A DNA stretch of 64,000 nt from Verrucomicrobiota bacterium (GTDB taxonomy: Bacteria > Verrucomicrobiota > Verrucomicrobiia > Chthoniobacterales > UBA10450), in contig QHNH01000011.1 in the NCBI GenBank assembly GCA_003218375.1, positions 184,122 through 248,121 on the forward strand. The letters are read 5' to 3'. The notes below the pieces were generated by a model, which saw only the letters and a list, made by a program, of their open reading frames with translations, was not told the DNA's origin and did no database searches. Of the stretch, positions 43,263 through 54,100 are shown one piece after another (positions within the stretch are counted from its first letter, which is position 1; the number at the start of each line of letters is the position of its first letter). Position numbers and translations under genes: made by a program.

Positions 43263-46200
43263 TCACGGCCATTGACCGTAAGGGATAGCTTTTGCCTGGG
43301 GGGAAGAAACAGGGCCTGTTGGAACGCCGAGCATCAATGGCTTGTTTCCGAAATGTCTGCGGACTTGTTGTTGGTCGAAACGAGGTATGTCAGTCCCATC
43401 TGGGTGCGCGTAATGGTATCCGATCAGCTCATCCTCTTGGCCATTCTTGCTAGCGCACTTCTCAAACTGATCGGGATAGCTTTTGCCCGGATATTGTTCG
43501 GTCGGACCGGTGTAATAATAGGGTTTAGTGCGATCAGGCGGACATTTGCTCTTGCAGACACGCCCGCCCCATTCATTTGCGCGCTGCCCAGCTTCGCCCC
43601 GAAGGTACTTGACCACGTTCCCGCCGCTAGCCTGTAGGACGTCGTCCTTCGCCCCCTCTTCGGCCGCCGTGTAGGATTTTGCGAACCACAGGTCTTTGAT
43701 GAGCCCCAGAACATCGGTCCCATTCGATGAATTGTTCTCAACGTATACGTAAAGATTGAGTCCGCCCTCCTCTGCGAGTGGATCCCGTTTCAGCCACCGG
43801 CCCAAATCGGGATCATAAGCACGGTAAACGGCCAAATCCAAATTGCTCTTGGAATGGCGATAAAGGCCGGTGAAATTGAAATCGGTGGGAGTGGTGCCGA
43901 GCACGGTGGTTGAGCGTCCGTAGGGATCGTAGTCATATCGAGCAACAACGGTGCCGCCACCGGTAAACATTTCTCGGATCGAGCCGACGTGATCCCGCGT
44001 GTAAAAATACGCGGTCGTGCCGACGTATTGGCCCTGCGCGTAGTTGCGCTGTGTGACGACATCAGCCACATCGCGGAACTCAAGTTTCTGTTGGCCGAGC
44101 CATACAATCTTCCGAGTCGAATTGATCGTCGCGCCGGTCTTTTCGACAATTTTGACCATCCGATTCGAACCATCGTAGGTGAATTCGGATCGGGTAGTGA
44201 ACCCGGTGTAATTGATCGCGATGAGACGGTTTGCGCCATCCCATTCGAAGGTCCGCGTTCCGCCGTCGCTCGTGATACTGCCGTTGAGATCGTAACTTAG
44301 TGTTCGGTTGACGCCTCCGCTTTGGCTTGTGATCTCGTTGACGTTACTTGGCGTTGAGGTGGTCGTGGTAGTTGCCACGGTCTCCGATGTTCGGTTACTG
44401 GCTGTGTCATAGCCGTAGGTGTATTGCTTGATGAGCGCGTTGGTGGAGGCGTTCTTTAGCGGCGCGGTGGTGAGCTGATCGGCGTTATCGTAGCTAAGGT
44501 CGAACCGCTGCGGGGCCGAAAGACCGGCGTAATTTTTCGTCCAGGTTTGGATTTCACCCTCCGCGTCGTAGATGTAGTCCTGCTGCGAGATCAGGTTGTT
44601 ATTTTTGCTACTGTTGAGGTTCTTGATCTGCTGGAGGCGTTTGTTCTGGGCGTTTGGGAAATAAAGGTAATTTGCAGAAGCGCCACCAGGATAAGCCAGC
44701 TTGCTCAAACGGTTTGTCACACCCACGTACGTGTATGTAAACGTCCCGAGCTTGTTTACGTCGGTGCTGATCCGTCCGAGACTGTCGAACGTCCATGTCT
44801 CGCTATTGACTGCGCCGTTGACAGAGCGGTTTGTGGTCCGGCCGAGCTGGTCATAGCCGAAGGTGATAGTGTCATTTGCCAAAGGCGCGTCGATGGATGC
44901 CAATTGGCCGGCGCCGAGGGCCGGTGGAACCGCGATCGGATTGTAGGTATAGGTCGTGGTCCCGGTGCCGTCCACCATGGTGGCGACGCGATTGTGGTTC
45001 GGGTCGTACGTGTAGCTGACGCTCGGAGTCGGCGGGGTGAGTGGTTGCCCCGCCAGGTTCGTGTAGCTGACCTGCTGGACGTTGTCGTCGGCGAAATAGA
45101 GATAATTCGTCTGCTGGCTTTTGGCGTCGGTTGACGATTGCAACCGGCTGGTCGCCCCAGCGGCATTCGGCGCCGTCTGGCCTTCGTACAGATAATCGAT
45201 CGTCGTGCCATCCTGGAAAACCTTCTGGTAAACGCGGCTTTGAATGTCGCGATTGAAGGTGGTGGTCTGGTTCTTCGGGTCGGTAATCGTTTCGAGTGCG
45301 CCGCACAGGCAATATCCGTACTGCGTCGTCCGATTGGCCGGGTCGGTAATCGAATCCATCTTCTGGTTCGCGTTGTAATGCCGGTAGGTCCAGAGACCGC
45401 GCCGGTCGCGGCTCCCGGTCAGGTCGAGCGTCATCGTGCCGGTCACGTTATCGGTATATTTGAACTCCTCGAACGTCGCGTCGGGATAGGTGACCTTGAT
45501 TTTGCGGTCGAGGTTGTCGTAATCCGTCGTGACCGTGTAATTGTCGGAGTCGGTCACGGTCTGCAGCCGTTTGAAGCTGTCGTAGCTGAAGGTGGTCACG
45601 GCCGAAATGCTGTTGAACGGCGGGCTGGTGACCGATGCCAGCAATTCGGCCGGGACGGTGCCGCCGTAGGCGTAGGTGGTGGTCTCGTTCTTCGCGTTCT
45701 TTCGGGTCAGGATCTGACCCTGGGCGTTGTAAGTATTCGTCGTCACCTGTCCGGCGGCGTCTGTATCTGTCAGCGGCAGGTGGAGCGAGTTGTAAGTGAA
45801 TTTCCGGAGCAGTTCGTTGCTCGTCCCGGTCGTCTGCCGGGTTTCGAGCAGGTCAATCTGATTCGTGTCGTAGATGTAAGTCGTGACGCGGCCCATCGGG
45901 TCGGTCGACTTGGTTGTGTTGCCGACGCTGTTATATTCGTACTGGTAAAGCTGCGTACTCCCGTCGCCGAGGACCCGGGCGGTTTGCGTCGGGTTCGCAC
46001 TGGGGCCGGCGTGCAGGTAATCCGGCTGGCCCGCGTAGGTAAACCAGACCCGGTTCTCGAGCGGCTGCTTCTCGCTCGAAATTACGTCCGCCGGAGTGCC
46101 GTCCGGTTTTAAGAGCCAATGGGTTATCTTCGCCTTGGTGTAATCACCCGGGGTAACCTGCATGGCTTTTTTGCTCCAGTAGAAGGTGTTGGCCATGTCG

Positions 46201-47777
46201 AGACCGGCGTTGACAATGCCGGTGGCGGTCGGCGCCACGGCATCGCTGGCGCTGATGCCCGGCGCCTGGTCCCGGTATTCCACCCGCTCCTTACCGCCCA
46301 GCGGATCGGTGATCTCGATCCAGCGGTTCGTTCCAGTCTGGCCACTCGTGAACGAGGTCGTGCCGTAGGGCGTGGTCAGGGTATCGATCGAATCGGTCCC
46401 CGCCGCGTAGGTGAATTGTGATTGGATGCCGATTTCGTCCGTGACTTTGGTGAGCAGACCGCTCGTGTATTCGAAGGTTGCGAATCGCCCAAACGGGTCG
46501 GTCACCTTCGTGACCTTTAGTGGGTCGCCCGGCATCTCATAGGAAACGTTTGTCACCTGGCTGAGCGCGTCTGTGATCGTCGTGACGCGGAAGCTCGCAT
46601 CGTATCCGATGTTCACCGCATTTCCGGTAGCATCAACGATTTGCGTCAGGAAGATTTGCCGCGGGTAAGAAGTGGCGCCACTGCTAAGTCCGAAAACTTC
46701 TTTGGAGCCATCGGAGCGGCGTCGCTCATAGGTCGCCGCGCCGGTCTTCACTAATGTGGCATGAGTTCGCCCATCGGGCAGGAAAGACTGCGACGCCGTA
46801 TCATAGGCGAAAAGATCCGCCCCGCCGCCCGATCGGTAGACGGCGGTCGTCGGCAATTGAGAATTCGGATCATCAGTTACGTAGGAAAGCCAAGCAAAAG
46901 TCCACTTTGATCCGAGGTTCGAATACGTGAAGGCGGCAGGCTGCTGCGATTCCCTTTGGTTGTAGGTAACCGTGAAATCTATCGCCGGCCCATACGCCGG
47001 CGAGTAACGCAGCGGCGTATCCTGAATATTAAGGCTCACAAGCATCGCGTGGATGCTATAGCGCGCCATGGCATAACTGGTGGTTGGCGAGTTGTTGTTA
47101 CATGATCCACAATCGGACTGATTGCCGGAAGTCTTCGTGCTGCATTCCGTCAGTTCAGGATTCGGGATCTCGGGCGCGGGCGTAGGGGCCGGCCCTGCAT
47201 AAACAGTCCAGATCTGGTCGCCGCCACTCGATTTTTGACTCCCGCAAACCGGGTCGCAGCCATTCCAGCCGCCATCGCCGCTTTTGGTGTAGGTAATTGT
47301 CCAGCCATCTCCAACGGCGTCGCCGACGTAGGGATTCGGATCGCCAAAATAAGTTTCGATATGATGCGGATAACCCCAGATGTCAGTCCCGGTCGTAAAC
47401 CGCCACGGAGAGCCATTAAAATGAACTCCTGAATACACCACCGTGCCTAAGGGTGTTCCCAATGGGATATTGATTCCCGATATGAGGGGCACGCCTTGGG
47501 CATTGCAAATCCGAACATTCGTAAGATTAACATTGTTGAACGGCCAATTAGGTGTCCCCGTCACGATGGTCACATTTGCCGGTGACGGATAATCGAACGC
47601 ACTCAGGGGCGCGTCGTAGTAGGGCCGTGTCGAATGATCGTCGAGCGTTAGATCAAACGCCTGCGCTCGGCTCAAACTCGTCAGCATCAGGACTACCACC
47701 AGAAATGCCATTGCCAGGCATAAATCAATCGGGTCTGTGACTTTCCGTTTCAATAGGCTCGAGGGGCTGATTTTCAT
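43263..47777 (-). CDS. RHS/YD-repeat protein with variable C-terminal tip
   Basis: The ATG at 47777 gives 1,504 residues beginning with a signal peptide or anchor (CLAMAFLVVVLMLTSLSRAQA). After an N-terminal Cys-bearing domain of about 220 residues come many YD repeats (YDANGN-like: YDNLDRKIKVTYPD, YDQLGRTTNRSVNG, YDPYGRSTTVLG) and the RHS core end (GLYRHSKSNLDLAVYRAYDPDLGRWLKRDPLAEEGGLNLYVYVEN, in pieces). After DVLGL a tip of about 140 residues begins, with a Cys pair (VCKSKC) and FDQQQVRRHFGNKP. RHS proteins wrap and deliver C-terminal toxin or adhesion domains. The tip matches no toxin family I know. Confidence 0.9.
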   Translation of the reverse strand: MKISPSSLLKRKVTDPIDLCLAMAFLVVVLMLTSLSRAQAFDLTLDDHSTRPYYDAPLSAFDYPSPANVTIVTGTPNWPFNNVNLTNVRICNAQGVPLISGINIPLGTPLGTVVYSGVHFNGSPWRFTTGTDIWGYPHHIETYFGDPNPYVGDAVGDGWTITYTKSGDGGWNGCDPVCGSQKSSGGDQIWTVYAGPAPTPAPEIPNPELTECSTKTSGNQSDCGSCNNNSPTTSYAMARYSIHAMLVSLNIQDTPLRYSPAYGPAIDFTVTYNQRESQQPAAFTYSNLGSKWTFAWLSYVTDDPNSQLPTTAVYRSGGGADLFAYDTASQSFLPDGRTHATLVKTGAATYERRRSDGSKEVFGLSSGATSYPRQIFLTQIVDATGNAVNIGYDASFRVTTITDALSQVTNVSYEMPGDPLKVTKVTDPFGRFATFEYTSGLLTKVTDEIGIQSQFTYAAGTDSIDTLTTPYGTTSFTSGQTGTNRWIEITDPLGGKERVEYRDQAPGISASDAVAPTATGIVNAGLDMANTFYWSKKAMQVTPGDYTKAKITHWLLKPDGTPADVISSEKQPLENRVWFTYAGQPDYLHAGPSANPTQTARVLGDGSTQLYQYEYNSVGNTTKSTDPMGRVTTYIYDTNQIDLLETRQTTGTSNELLRKFTYNSLHLPLTDTDAAGQVTTNTYNAQGQILTRKNAKNETTTYAYGGTVPAELLASVTSPPFNSISAVTTFSYDSFKRLQTVTDSDNYTVTTDYDNLDRKIKVTYPDATFEEFKYTDNVTGTMTLDLTGSRDRRGLWTYRHYNANQKMDSITDPANRTTQYGYCLCGALETITDPKNQTTTFNRDIQSRVYQKVFQDGTTIDYLYEGQTAPNAAGATSRLQSSTDAKSQQTNYLYFADDNVQQVSYTNLAGQPLTPPTPSVSYTYDPNHNRVATMVDGTGTTTYTYNPIAVPPALGAGQLASIDAPLANDTITFGYDQLGRTTNRSVNGAVNSETWTFDSLGRISTDVNKLGTFTYTYVGVTNRLSKLAYPGGASANYLYFPNAQNKRLQQIKNLNSSKNNNLISQQDYIYDAEGEIQTWTKNYAGLSAPQRFDLSYDNADQLTTAPLKNASTNALIKQYTYGYDTASNRTSETVATTTTTSTPSNVNEITSQSGGVNRTLSYDLNGSITSDGGTRTFEWDGANRLIAINYTGFTTRSEFTYDGSNRMVKIVEKTGATINSTRKIVWLGQQKLEFRDVADVVTQRNYAQGQYVGTTAYFYTRDHVGSIREMFTGGGTVVARYDYDPYGRSTTVLGTTPTDFNFTGLYRHSKSNLDLAVYRAYDPDLGRWLKRDPLAEEGGLNLYVYVENNSSNGTDVLGLIKDLWFAKSYTAAEEGAKDDVLQASGGNVVKYLRGEAGQRANEWGGRVCKSKCPPDRTKPYYYTGPTEQYPGKSYPDQFEKCASKNGQEDELIGYHYAHPDGTDIPRFDQQQVRRHFGNKPLMLGVPTGPVSSPQAKAIPYGQWP

Positions 47778-47995
47778 GATGGTTGGTTGGCCGGGGGGAA
47801 TTGACGCAGGAAATTCTGGGGAAGGAGAAGACGATTCGGGAGGCAAATGGTCGGTTAAGTCCGGGTCGTTTTAGGGCGTGGAGAAAAACGCGCAAGACTA
47901 TTCTTCAAAAAAGCGCAAAAAAGTTTACGGCACCCCGGAAGGGTCGTTATCGCTTGATCCGGAACCGACGGCTCGGCCTCGTTCTGTTACCTCGT

Positions 47996-48928
47996 CTAGG
48001 TCAGCTCTTGCCGCGCCTTCTGCTCGAGCGGCAGCAACTCGGCGTAGATCGAGTCATGCACCGGCGTCGGCACGCCGGCTTTCTTTCCGAACCTCACCAC
48101 GGCACCGGTCTGCGCTTCCAACTCCGAAGGCCGGCCCGCCATGATGTCGCGTTGCATCGATGAAGTGGTGTCCGCGGGCAGAGCATCCAGAATCGCCAGG
48201 GTCTTGTTCACACTTTCGGCGCCGAGATCGCTCCCCTCGGCGCGCGCGATCTCGGCAACTTCTTTGAGCGCTTGCACTAGACGAGCGCGCAATTCTGGCG
48301 CGGCGCGAAGCGGACCGACCGGCAATTGCGTGACCGCGCCGAGAGAACCCCACGGCGTGATGAACAAAAACTTTTCCCACATCGCTGCCGCGATATCGCG
48401 CGGGATATCGCAGCGAACATCCGCGCCGACGAACGCGTCTCGCAGCTGCGCGAGAACCTTGGCGTTCGCCAACGGCTCGAGTTCGCCGAAGGCAACGGAG
48501 GGGTCCGCCCAAAAATGATCGATCTGACCGGGGCCGTTCGCCTTCGCCACGATCCGGCATAATCCGCCCGCGACGCGTTCCTTTCCGACCACTGCGGCTA
48601 ACTGCACTGGCGCCTCCATCCCATTTTGGAGCGGAACAATAACGGATTCCCCGCCCGGCATTTTCTGGATCGCAGCCGCAGCCTCCGGCACCTGCCAGGC
48701 TTTTACCGCGACCAACACCGCATCCACGGCTCCGACTTCTGCCGGATCGTCCGTTGCGCGAACGTTTACTTCGAAATTTCCCTTGATACTCTCGACCCGT
48801 AGCGAACCCGCCCGGAGCGCCTCGAAAGTTTTTCCTCTCACGAGAAACACAACCTCATTTCCGCTCGCGGCCAGGCGCCCGCCGAAGTACCCGCCGACCG
48901 CACCGGCGCCGATGACAGCGATCTTCAT
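47996..48928 (-). CDS. panE: 2-dehydropantoate 2-reductase (ketopantoate reductase family)
   Basis: The 310-residue protein has the NADPH-binding start KIAVIGAGAVGGYFGGRLA, the catalytic Lys in SVNKTLAILDALP, and the end block SSMQRDIMAGRPSELEAQTG common to ketopantoate reductases. It reduces ketopantoate to pantoate in pantothenate synthesis, or a related 2-oxo acid. Its start lies three bases after the racemase stop, so the two are co-transcribed. Confidence 0.9.
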   Translation of the reverse strand: MKIAVIGAGAVGGYFGGRLAASGNEVVFLVRGKTFEALRAGSLRVESIKGNFEVNVRATDDPAEVGAVDAVLVAVKAWQVPEAAAAIQKMPGGESVIVPLQNGMEAPVQLAAVVGKERVAGGLCRIVAKANGPGQIDHFWADPSVAFGELEPLANAKVLAQLRDAFVGADVRCDIPRDIAAAMWEKFLFITPWGSLGAVTQLPVGPLRAAPELRARLVQALKEVAEIARAEGSDLGAESVNKTLAILDALPADTTSSMQRDIMAGRPSELEAQTGAVVRFGKKAGVPTPVHDSIYAELLPLEQKARQELT

Positions 48929-48931
48929 CCG

Positions 48932-49627
48932 CTAGGAAAACATCCGCTCGATGGCGGACTCGCAGTGGATCCGCGTCGTATTGAGAAACGGGATCCCGTG
49001 GTGCGCCGGGTCCCGCAGGATGAGCGGCAATTCCGTTCCGCCCAAAATCACGCCGTCGATTCCGGCCTGGTGCGCGAGCTTATCGACGATCGCGAGCAAT
49101 CCGGCACGCGTCTCCGGCAGAAAAATTCCGGCGACCAGCTCGCTCATATATTTCTCGTGAATGAAATCCTGGTCCGGAGAATCCGGGACAACGACCGTCA
49201 TCTCCTGCCGCGCAAACACATCGCGATACACCGAGCCTTGCATGGTGAATTTCGTTCCGAAAAGAGCGAGCCGCTTGAGGCCACGCGCCTTCGCGATCTC
49301 GCAGGTTGCCGTCACGATGCTGATCAACGGAAGCGGCGATCGCCCTTCCACTTCGTCGAACACAATATGCGGCGTGTTCGACGCCATGATCGCGAAATCC
49401 GCGCCCGCGCGCTCCAGCTTTTCCAGTTCCGTCAGCAGCCAATCGGTCAGCGCGGCGAGCTGGCCGGCGCCGACCATCGCGAGCACGCGCTGAACATCGA
49501 TGCTGTTGATCAAAAGCGGCGGATAGCTCCCGTCCGCTTTTCGCGTCCGGTACAGCGCGATGATCGTCTGGTAGTAATCGACCGTCGATCCCGGCCCGAT
49601 CCCGCCAATGATTCCGAGCGTTTTCAT
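48932..49627 (-). CDS. Aspartate/glutamate racemase-family protein with both catalytic Cys positions changed
   Basis: The 231-residue protein fits the family in length and layout: KTLGIIGGIGPGSTVDYYQ at the start, then ASNTPH and GVILGGTELPLIL at the two active-site positions. Active aspartate racemases have Cys in (C)NTxH and in GCTE; here these read SNT and GGTE, so two-base racemisation as usually described is doubtful. Some relatives keep only one Cys, but both being absent is notable. It is between the GNAT gene (overlap of four bases) and panE. Confidence 0.85.
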   Translation of the reverse strand: MKTLGIIGGIGPGSTVDYYQTIIALYRTRKADGSYPPLLINSIDVQRVLAMVGAGQLAALTDWLLTELEKLERAGADFAIMASNTPHIVFDEVEGRSPLPLISIVTATCEIAKARGLKRLALFGTKFTMQGSVYRDVFARQEMTVVVPDSPDQDFIHEKYMSELVAGIFLPETRAGLLAIVDKLAHQAGIDGVILGGTELPLILRDPAHHGIPFLNTTRIHCESAIERMFS

Positions 49628-50175
49628 AGTTCGCCGCTAAACCGCATTTCGTTTGTTGGGTTGAATCCCATCCGCTCGTAAAGCGAGCGGGCCTGGGCGG
49701 AGGCGTGCAACACCAGCTGATCGACTTTCTCGTCCTTTGCCCAGCTGACAATTTCGTTCATCAACAGCATCGCGACCCCGCGTTTCCGCCATTCCGGTTC
49801 GGTAAAAACATTCAGGACAATCGCGTGCCGGCCTTTAGCGAATATATCGTTCTTCGCTGGCCGGCACGGATGCGGCGGGACCTGCCGAAGCTGCACTCCC
49901 GCGCCGGCGACGATCAAGTCCGGCTGGCTTTTCGGAAAGGCAAACCAGCCGATGTATTCGCCGCTGATCAGAGCGCGTTCCGTCCAGGCTCGCGACGCCG
50001 CGGAAAAATCGTCGAACATCGCCGCAGGAATTTCGCCCATGTCCTGAAACATCCGGGCGCGATGCCAGGCGACGATCACCGCGTCCTCGGGCTCGGCCAT
50101 GCGAATCAAGAATTGGGCGTCGTCCGGCGCGCTCACGAAATTATTGAGTTGGCCTCCGCCACGGCTTGAGCCCAT
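49624..50175 (-). CDS. GNAT-family N-acetyltransferase
   Basis: With the ATG at 50175 the product has 183 residues. The GNAT fold is visible as IRMAEPEDAVIVAWHRARMF (strand and helix 1), HAIVLNVFTEPEWRKRGVAMLLMNEIVSWAK (strand 4 and the acetyl-CoA loop RKRGVA) and LVLHASAQARSLYERMGFNPTNEM at the end (in pieces). The longer open frame lies over the start of deoC on the other strand and is not used. The stop overlaps the racemase start by four bases. Substrate unknown. Confidence 0.85.
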   Translation of the reverse strand: MGSSRGGGQLNNFVSAPDDAQFLIRMAEPEDAVIVAWHRARMFQDMGEIPAAMFDDFSAASRAWTERALISGEYIGWFAFPKSQPDLIVAGAGVQLRQVPPHPCRPAKNDIFAKGRHAIVLNVFTEPEWRKRGVAMLLMNEIVSWAKDEKVDQLVLHASAQARSLYERMGFNPTNEMRFSGEL

Positions 50176-51142
50176 GCTAGGAATTCCGATGCAGGCATTA
50201 TCTTCTAAGATGCACGCGCTCGCTCGCGCCGAAAGTGGCAGCGGATCGGCCGCGCTCGGGCGGCTCAACCTCACCATCGACCAGATCATGGTCGAGGAAC
50301 GGGCGGCCGCCTTCGCCAAGCGCAGCATCAAGACTTCCGCCAAGCTCTCCGGCCTTAAGCTCGCCATCTCGATGATGGACCTGACGACGCTCGAAGGAAA
50401 AGACACGCCGGGAAAAGTCGCGTTCGTCTGCCGCAAAGCGATGCAGCCGATGGACCCGCGCTACGAAGTCCCGCCCTGCGCCGCCGTCTGCGTTTATCCG
50501 AATCTCGTCCGGGCCGCGAAACGCTTCCTCGGAAATTCCGGCGTGAAAGTCGCATCGGTCGCGACTGCGTTCCCGACCGGCCTGATGCCGCTGAAATTGA
50601 AACTCCAGGAAGTCCGCAGCGCCGCGCGCGACGGTGCGGATGAAATCGACATGGTGATCGATCGCGGCCAGTTCCTCGCCGGAAATCATAACCGCGTCTT
50701 CGACGAGATCGCCGCGACAAAAGAAGCGTGCGGCGCCGCCCATCTCAAAGTCATCCTCGAAACCGGCGAGCTCCAGACCTACGACAACGTCCGGATCGCC
50801 AGCGAACTCGCCATGCGCGCCGGCGCCGATTTCATCAAGACCTCGACCGGCACAGTCACTCCCGCCGCCACGATGCCCGTCACGCTCGTCATGCTCGAAG
50901 CCATCCGCGATTACTTCTACGAGACCGGTGTCCGCATCGGCATGAAACCCGCCGGCGGCATCAAGACCGCCAAGCAATCCCTCGCCTATCTCGTCATGCT
51001 CAAGGAAACCCTCGGCGACGATTGGCTCACCCCCGAGCTCTTCCGCTTCGGCGCCAGCACCCTCGCCAACGACGTCCTCATGCAAATCGCCAAGGTCGTC
51101 GACGGCAATTATCAGAGCGGCGATTACTTTTCGCTGCCGTAA
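50174..51142 (+). CDS. deoC: Deoxyribose-phosphate aldolase
   Basis: From ATG 50174 (or ATG 50189) the product is about 320 residues. It shows the class I aldolase core: DEIDMVIDRGQF, LKVILETGEL and the Schiff-base Lys in DFIKTSTGTVTPAAT, then VRIGMKPAGGIKT. It splits 2-deoxyribose 5-phosphate to glyceraldehyde 3-phosphate and acetaldehyde. The length matches the longer DeoC form. The start is back to back with the GNAT gene, so the promoters must lie inside coding sequence. Confidence 0.92.
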   Translation: MLGIPMQALSSKMHALARAESGSGSAALGRLNLTIDQIMVEERAAAFAKRSIKTSAKLSGLKLAISMMDLTTLEGKDTPGKVAFVCRKAMQPMDPRYEVPPCAAVCVYPNLVRAAKRFLGNSGVKVASVATAFPTGLMPLKLKLQEVRSAARDGADEIDMVIDRGQFLAGNHNRVFDEIAATKEACGAAHLKVILETGELQTYDNVRIASELAMRAGADFIKTSTGTVTPAATMPVTLVMLEAIRDYFYETGVRIGMKPAGGIKTAKQSLAYLVMLKETLGDDWLTPELFRFGASTLANDVLMQIAKVVDGNYQSGDYFSLP

Positions 51143-51158
51143 CCAAGTTCAGGGCCCG

Positions 51159-54100
51159 TTAAAAAATATTGAGTAAACGCTGGGCCACGGCGAGCAGACC
51201 GAGCCCGCCGGAAGGAAGAATCACCGCGCGCACAAAAGGCTGCTCGCTCAACGGAGCGAACGCGCCGCGCTTGAGACCACGGATTTCCGCGATTAATTCT
51301 TCAAACATTTGGCGGCGCTCCGGGCTGTTGTAGCTCTTCACTCGCAAGAACTCAAGGCTGCGGATCGCGGCGCGGCGCAATTGTTCCGCGGCGCGGCGGA
51401 GAAGAATGGAAGCGCCGAAGGCCCAGAGCGCGTTGATGGTGAAGATGAGGACGAGACTGAGGGGCCACGACCAGTTGTCGAAATAAGCCGAGCGGGCGAG
51501 GACGATCAGCGCTAGCACGATGAGCGGGTACCAGATCAGGGGCGCGATCACTTCAGTTCGTTCCTCGACGAATTTGATGTCGTAATAGCGCGCCAGCTCT
51601 TGCTTTTTCAAAGGTGGAATCCGCCCGCCGGCCACGGCCAGCTTCGGTTGCCAACGTGTCACGCCGCCGGTGACGATCCGGATGAAATTCGTGTTCAAGC
51701 GGATCGCATCGACGACGTAAAACATGAGCACCACCAAGCCGGACACCGCAGCCAGCCGAATCCAGTGGTCCGCGAACGCCGCAGTGGTTCCGCGCGCGGG
51801 TGCGATTGCTTCGGGAAAAAGCCGCAGCACGCAGAAGGAAAATGCGCCGTAGACAATGGAGAGGGCGCCGATGCGAATGGCGCGCGGCCAAAACTGGTTC
51901 CGCAACAGGTAGGCGTGCCACGCCTCTTTCGCGGTGAAACGCGCGTTCGATTCCAGCCATTCGCCATGCGCCTTGTGCCAGCGGCGCAAGCCGATCTCGA
52001 TTTTTTTCCAGAACGATTCGTCCGCCGACAACTCCGCCAGCCGATAACGCTTCGTGAGCGTCTCTTCGTTCTCGCGCAGATCGAGCCGCGCCTTGAACAG
52101 AAAATGAATCGCGAGCAGCAACGCCAGCAGCCGCAGCATTTCGCTCGGCCAAACACTGATGCCGGACGCAAAGACGAGCGGCTCCAGGGCCGCATCGCCA
52201 GCGTTCGCGATCGCGATCACTAGCACCAGAATGACCGGGATCCCGAAGAGCAGCCAGAACGGCGTGCTCGCGCTGCCGCGTTTCAAGCGGTCCCGCCATC
52301 CGCCGCCACCGGGCCGGCGCCGATCGACAACGCTCAGAATAATCCAGCCGGCCATGAAAAACAGCGCCCCCGCCGCCAGCACCACATAACCGAACACGCG
52401 CCGTCCCATGAGCCACGCGCCGAAACCGATCGACGGAACCGGGTTCGGCTTCAGCATCGACGTCCGGTTCGGCGACGAGATCGGCCGGATCAATTCGTGG
52501 GCGCCATTGCGGCCGACCTCGAAGATGTGGGGTTGGCGCACGATGTTGGCGATGTTAGTGATGTCGGCGATGTCGCCTAATTTTCCCATGGCAAAGAGAG
52601 TGCCCGCATAGGACGAGGTCTGGTTGCTGTCTCGAAACGGCGCGATGCGATTTCCGTTCGTGAGGAGGAACGTGCCGGTAAAGGGCGACGCGATCACAAG
52701 GTTGTGGGAGTCGTCCCATTCGTCCCGCAGCTCAAAATGCGCGTCGTAATTGTTCGTGAAAAAAATCGCGCCAGGAAATTCCGGGCGCAGAGCGCGCAGG
52801 ATCATAAGCTTATCGTAGATGTCGTTGCCGAGCAGCCCGATCGCGCGCAGCGGACTGCCACCGGCATTTTGCCGGCGCGTTTCCTCTTCCTTGAGCCGGT
52901 GTGCGAGGCGTCGCAGATAATCCGCCTGGTTCAAACCTTCGCTCGCTTCGCCCGGCGCGTGCGTGGCCGCAGTCTTTGGGGCATCGTCCTGCTTCGTTTC
53001 TTTCGGCGCGTCGCCCGGCAGGCGGCCATCGATGCCGTGCATGTAACGGAAGAAATCGATTTGGTGATGGACGTTTTCCGGTGCCTGCCGCGTAGTCGCT
53101 TCGTGCTCGAATGTTCTGGCAAGCGCGCGGCCGTAGGTGTTGTCCCATTCCGTGAGGACCGCGACGTGGTCGCCGTTGTTCCATTGCTTCCCGTCATGCC
53201 AGGGAGCGACGTGCACCTGCCTCAGCTCTAGCTCATCGATCAGGGAGCCCAGCAAAGAATCATCGGCCAGAACCGTGCGATAAAATTGGAGGCCGTTTCC
53301 TGGCACGCCGCCGTTGATCAGGTCTTCGATCGATTTGTCGAGAGGTGGCCCAACCCCGGGCGCCGGATTGATCGCCGCTTCGTCCCGCAACTCTTTCTCC
53401 GAGGCCGTCGCGCGCGCGGAAAAAATCGAGACGCCGTTGAGCGCCTGGTCGCGCCGGGGATTCTTGTCGTCCCAATCGGTGATTTCTCGCAACATCGTTG
53501 CCAACCCGGTCGAATTCGCGGGCCCGATCAACTTCACGTGAAACTCGGAGCGATCATGCGGCTTGTTGTCGGCGAGTTTCATCAGCAGTTCCGCGAAATT
53601 TCCCAGCGGGTTCGAGTTGAAACTCGCCGCGGGCAACCAGAGGACGATGATCCGTTCGATCACCTCCGCTCCAACTTCGGGTATTGCCTGCGCCGCGCTC
53701 GGCCGGAAATCGCCGACTGCGGCGCATTGCTCCCACGCGAACAAGAGCGAGCCGCCAGCCGGGGTCGGGGAAGCTTTCGCGTCGGATGCGTCGGGGAATG
53801 GTCCCGAATCCACGACGAGTGGCCACGGTTCCTGGACGGTAAACCCGATGTGCTCGCCATCCACCGGCACGTAGCCGCTTTCGCTCAATCCTGCCAGCAC
53901 CGCCTGGCGCGCCCGCAACCGCGATTCAGCCTGTTCCAAGTACGGCCCGGAATCGAGCATCACCGCGAGTACCAGCACGTGGCCTTCGTCCGTTTGGAAC
54001 ACGCTTTTCCTGATCCGATCCGCCAGCGCGCTTATCGTGTGCCGTTGCACCCGGTCCGGCGCTACCTTCTTCACCTGCAAATCCGCCTCGAGCGCCGCCC

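Noticed and set aside
50176..50436. Longer N-terminus for the GNAT protein
   Set aside because: The extra codons are antisense to the start of deoC and lack GNAT similarity.
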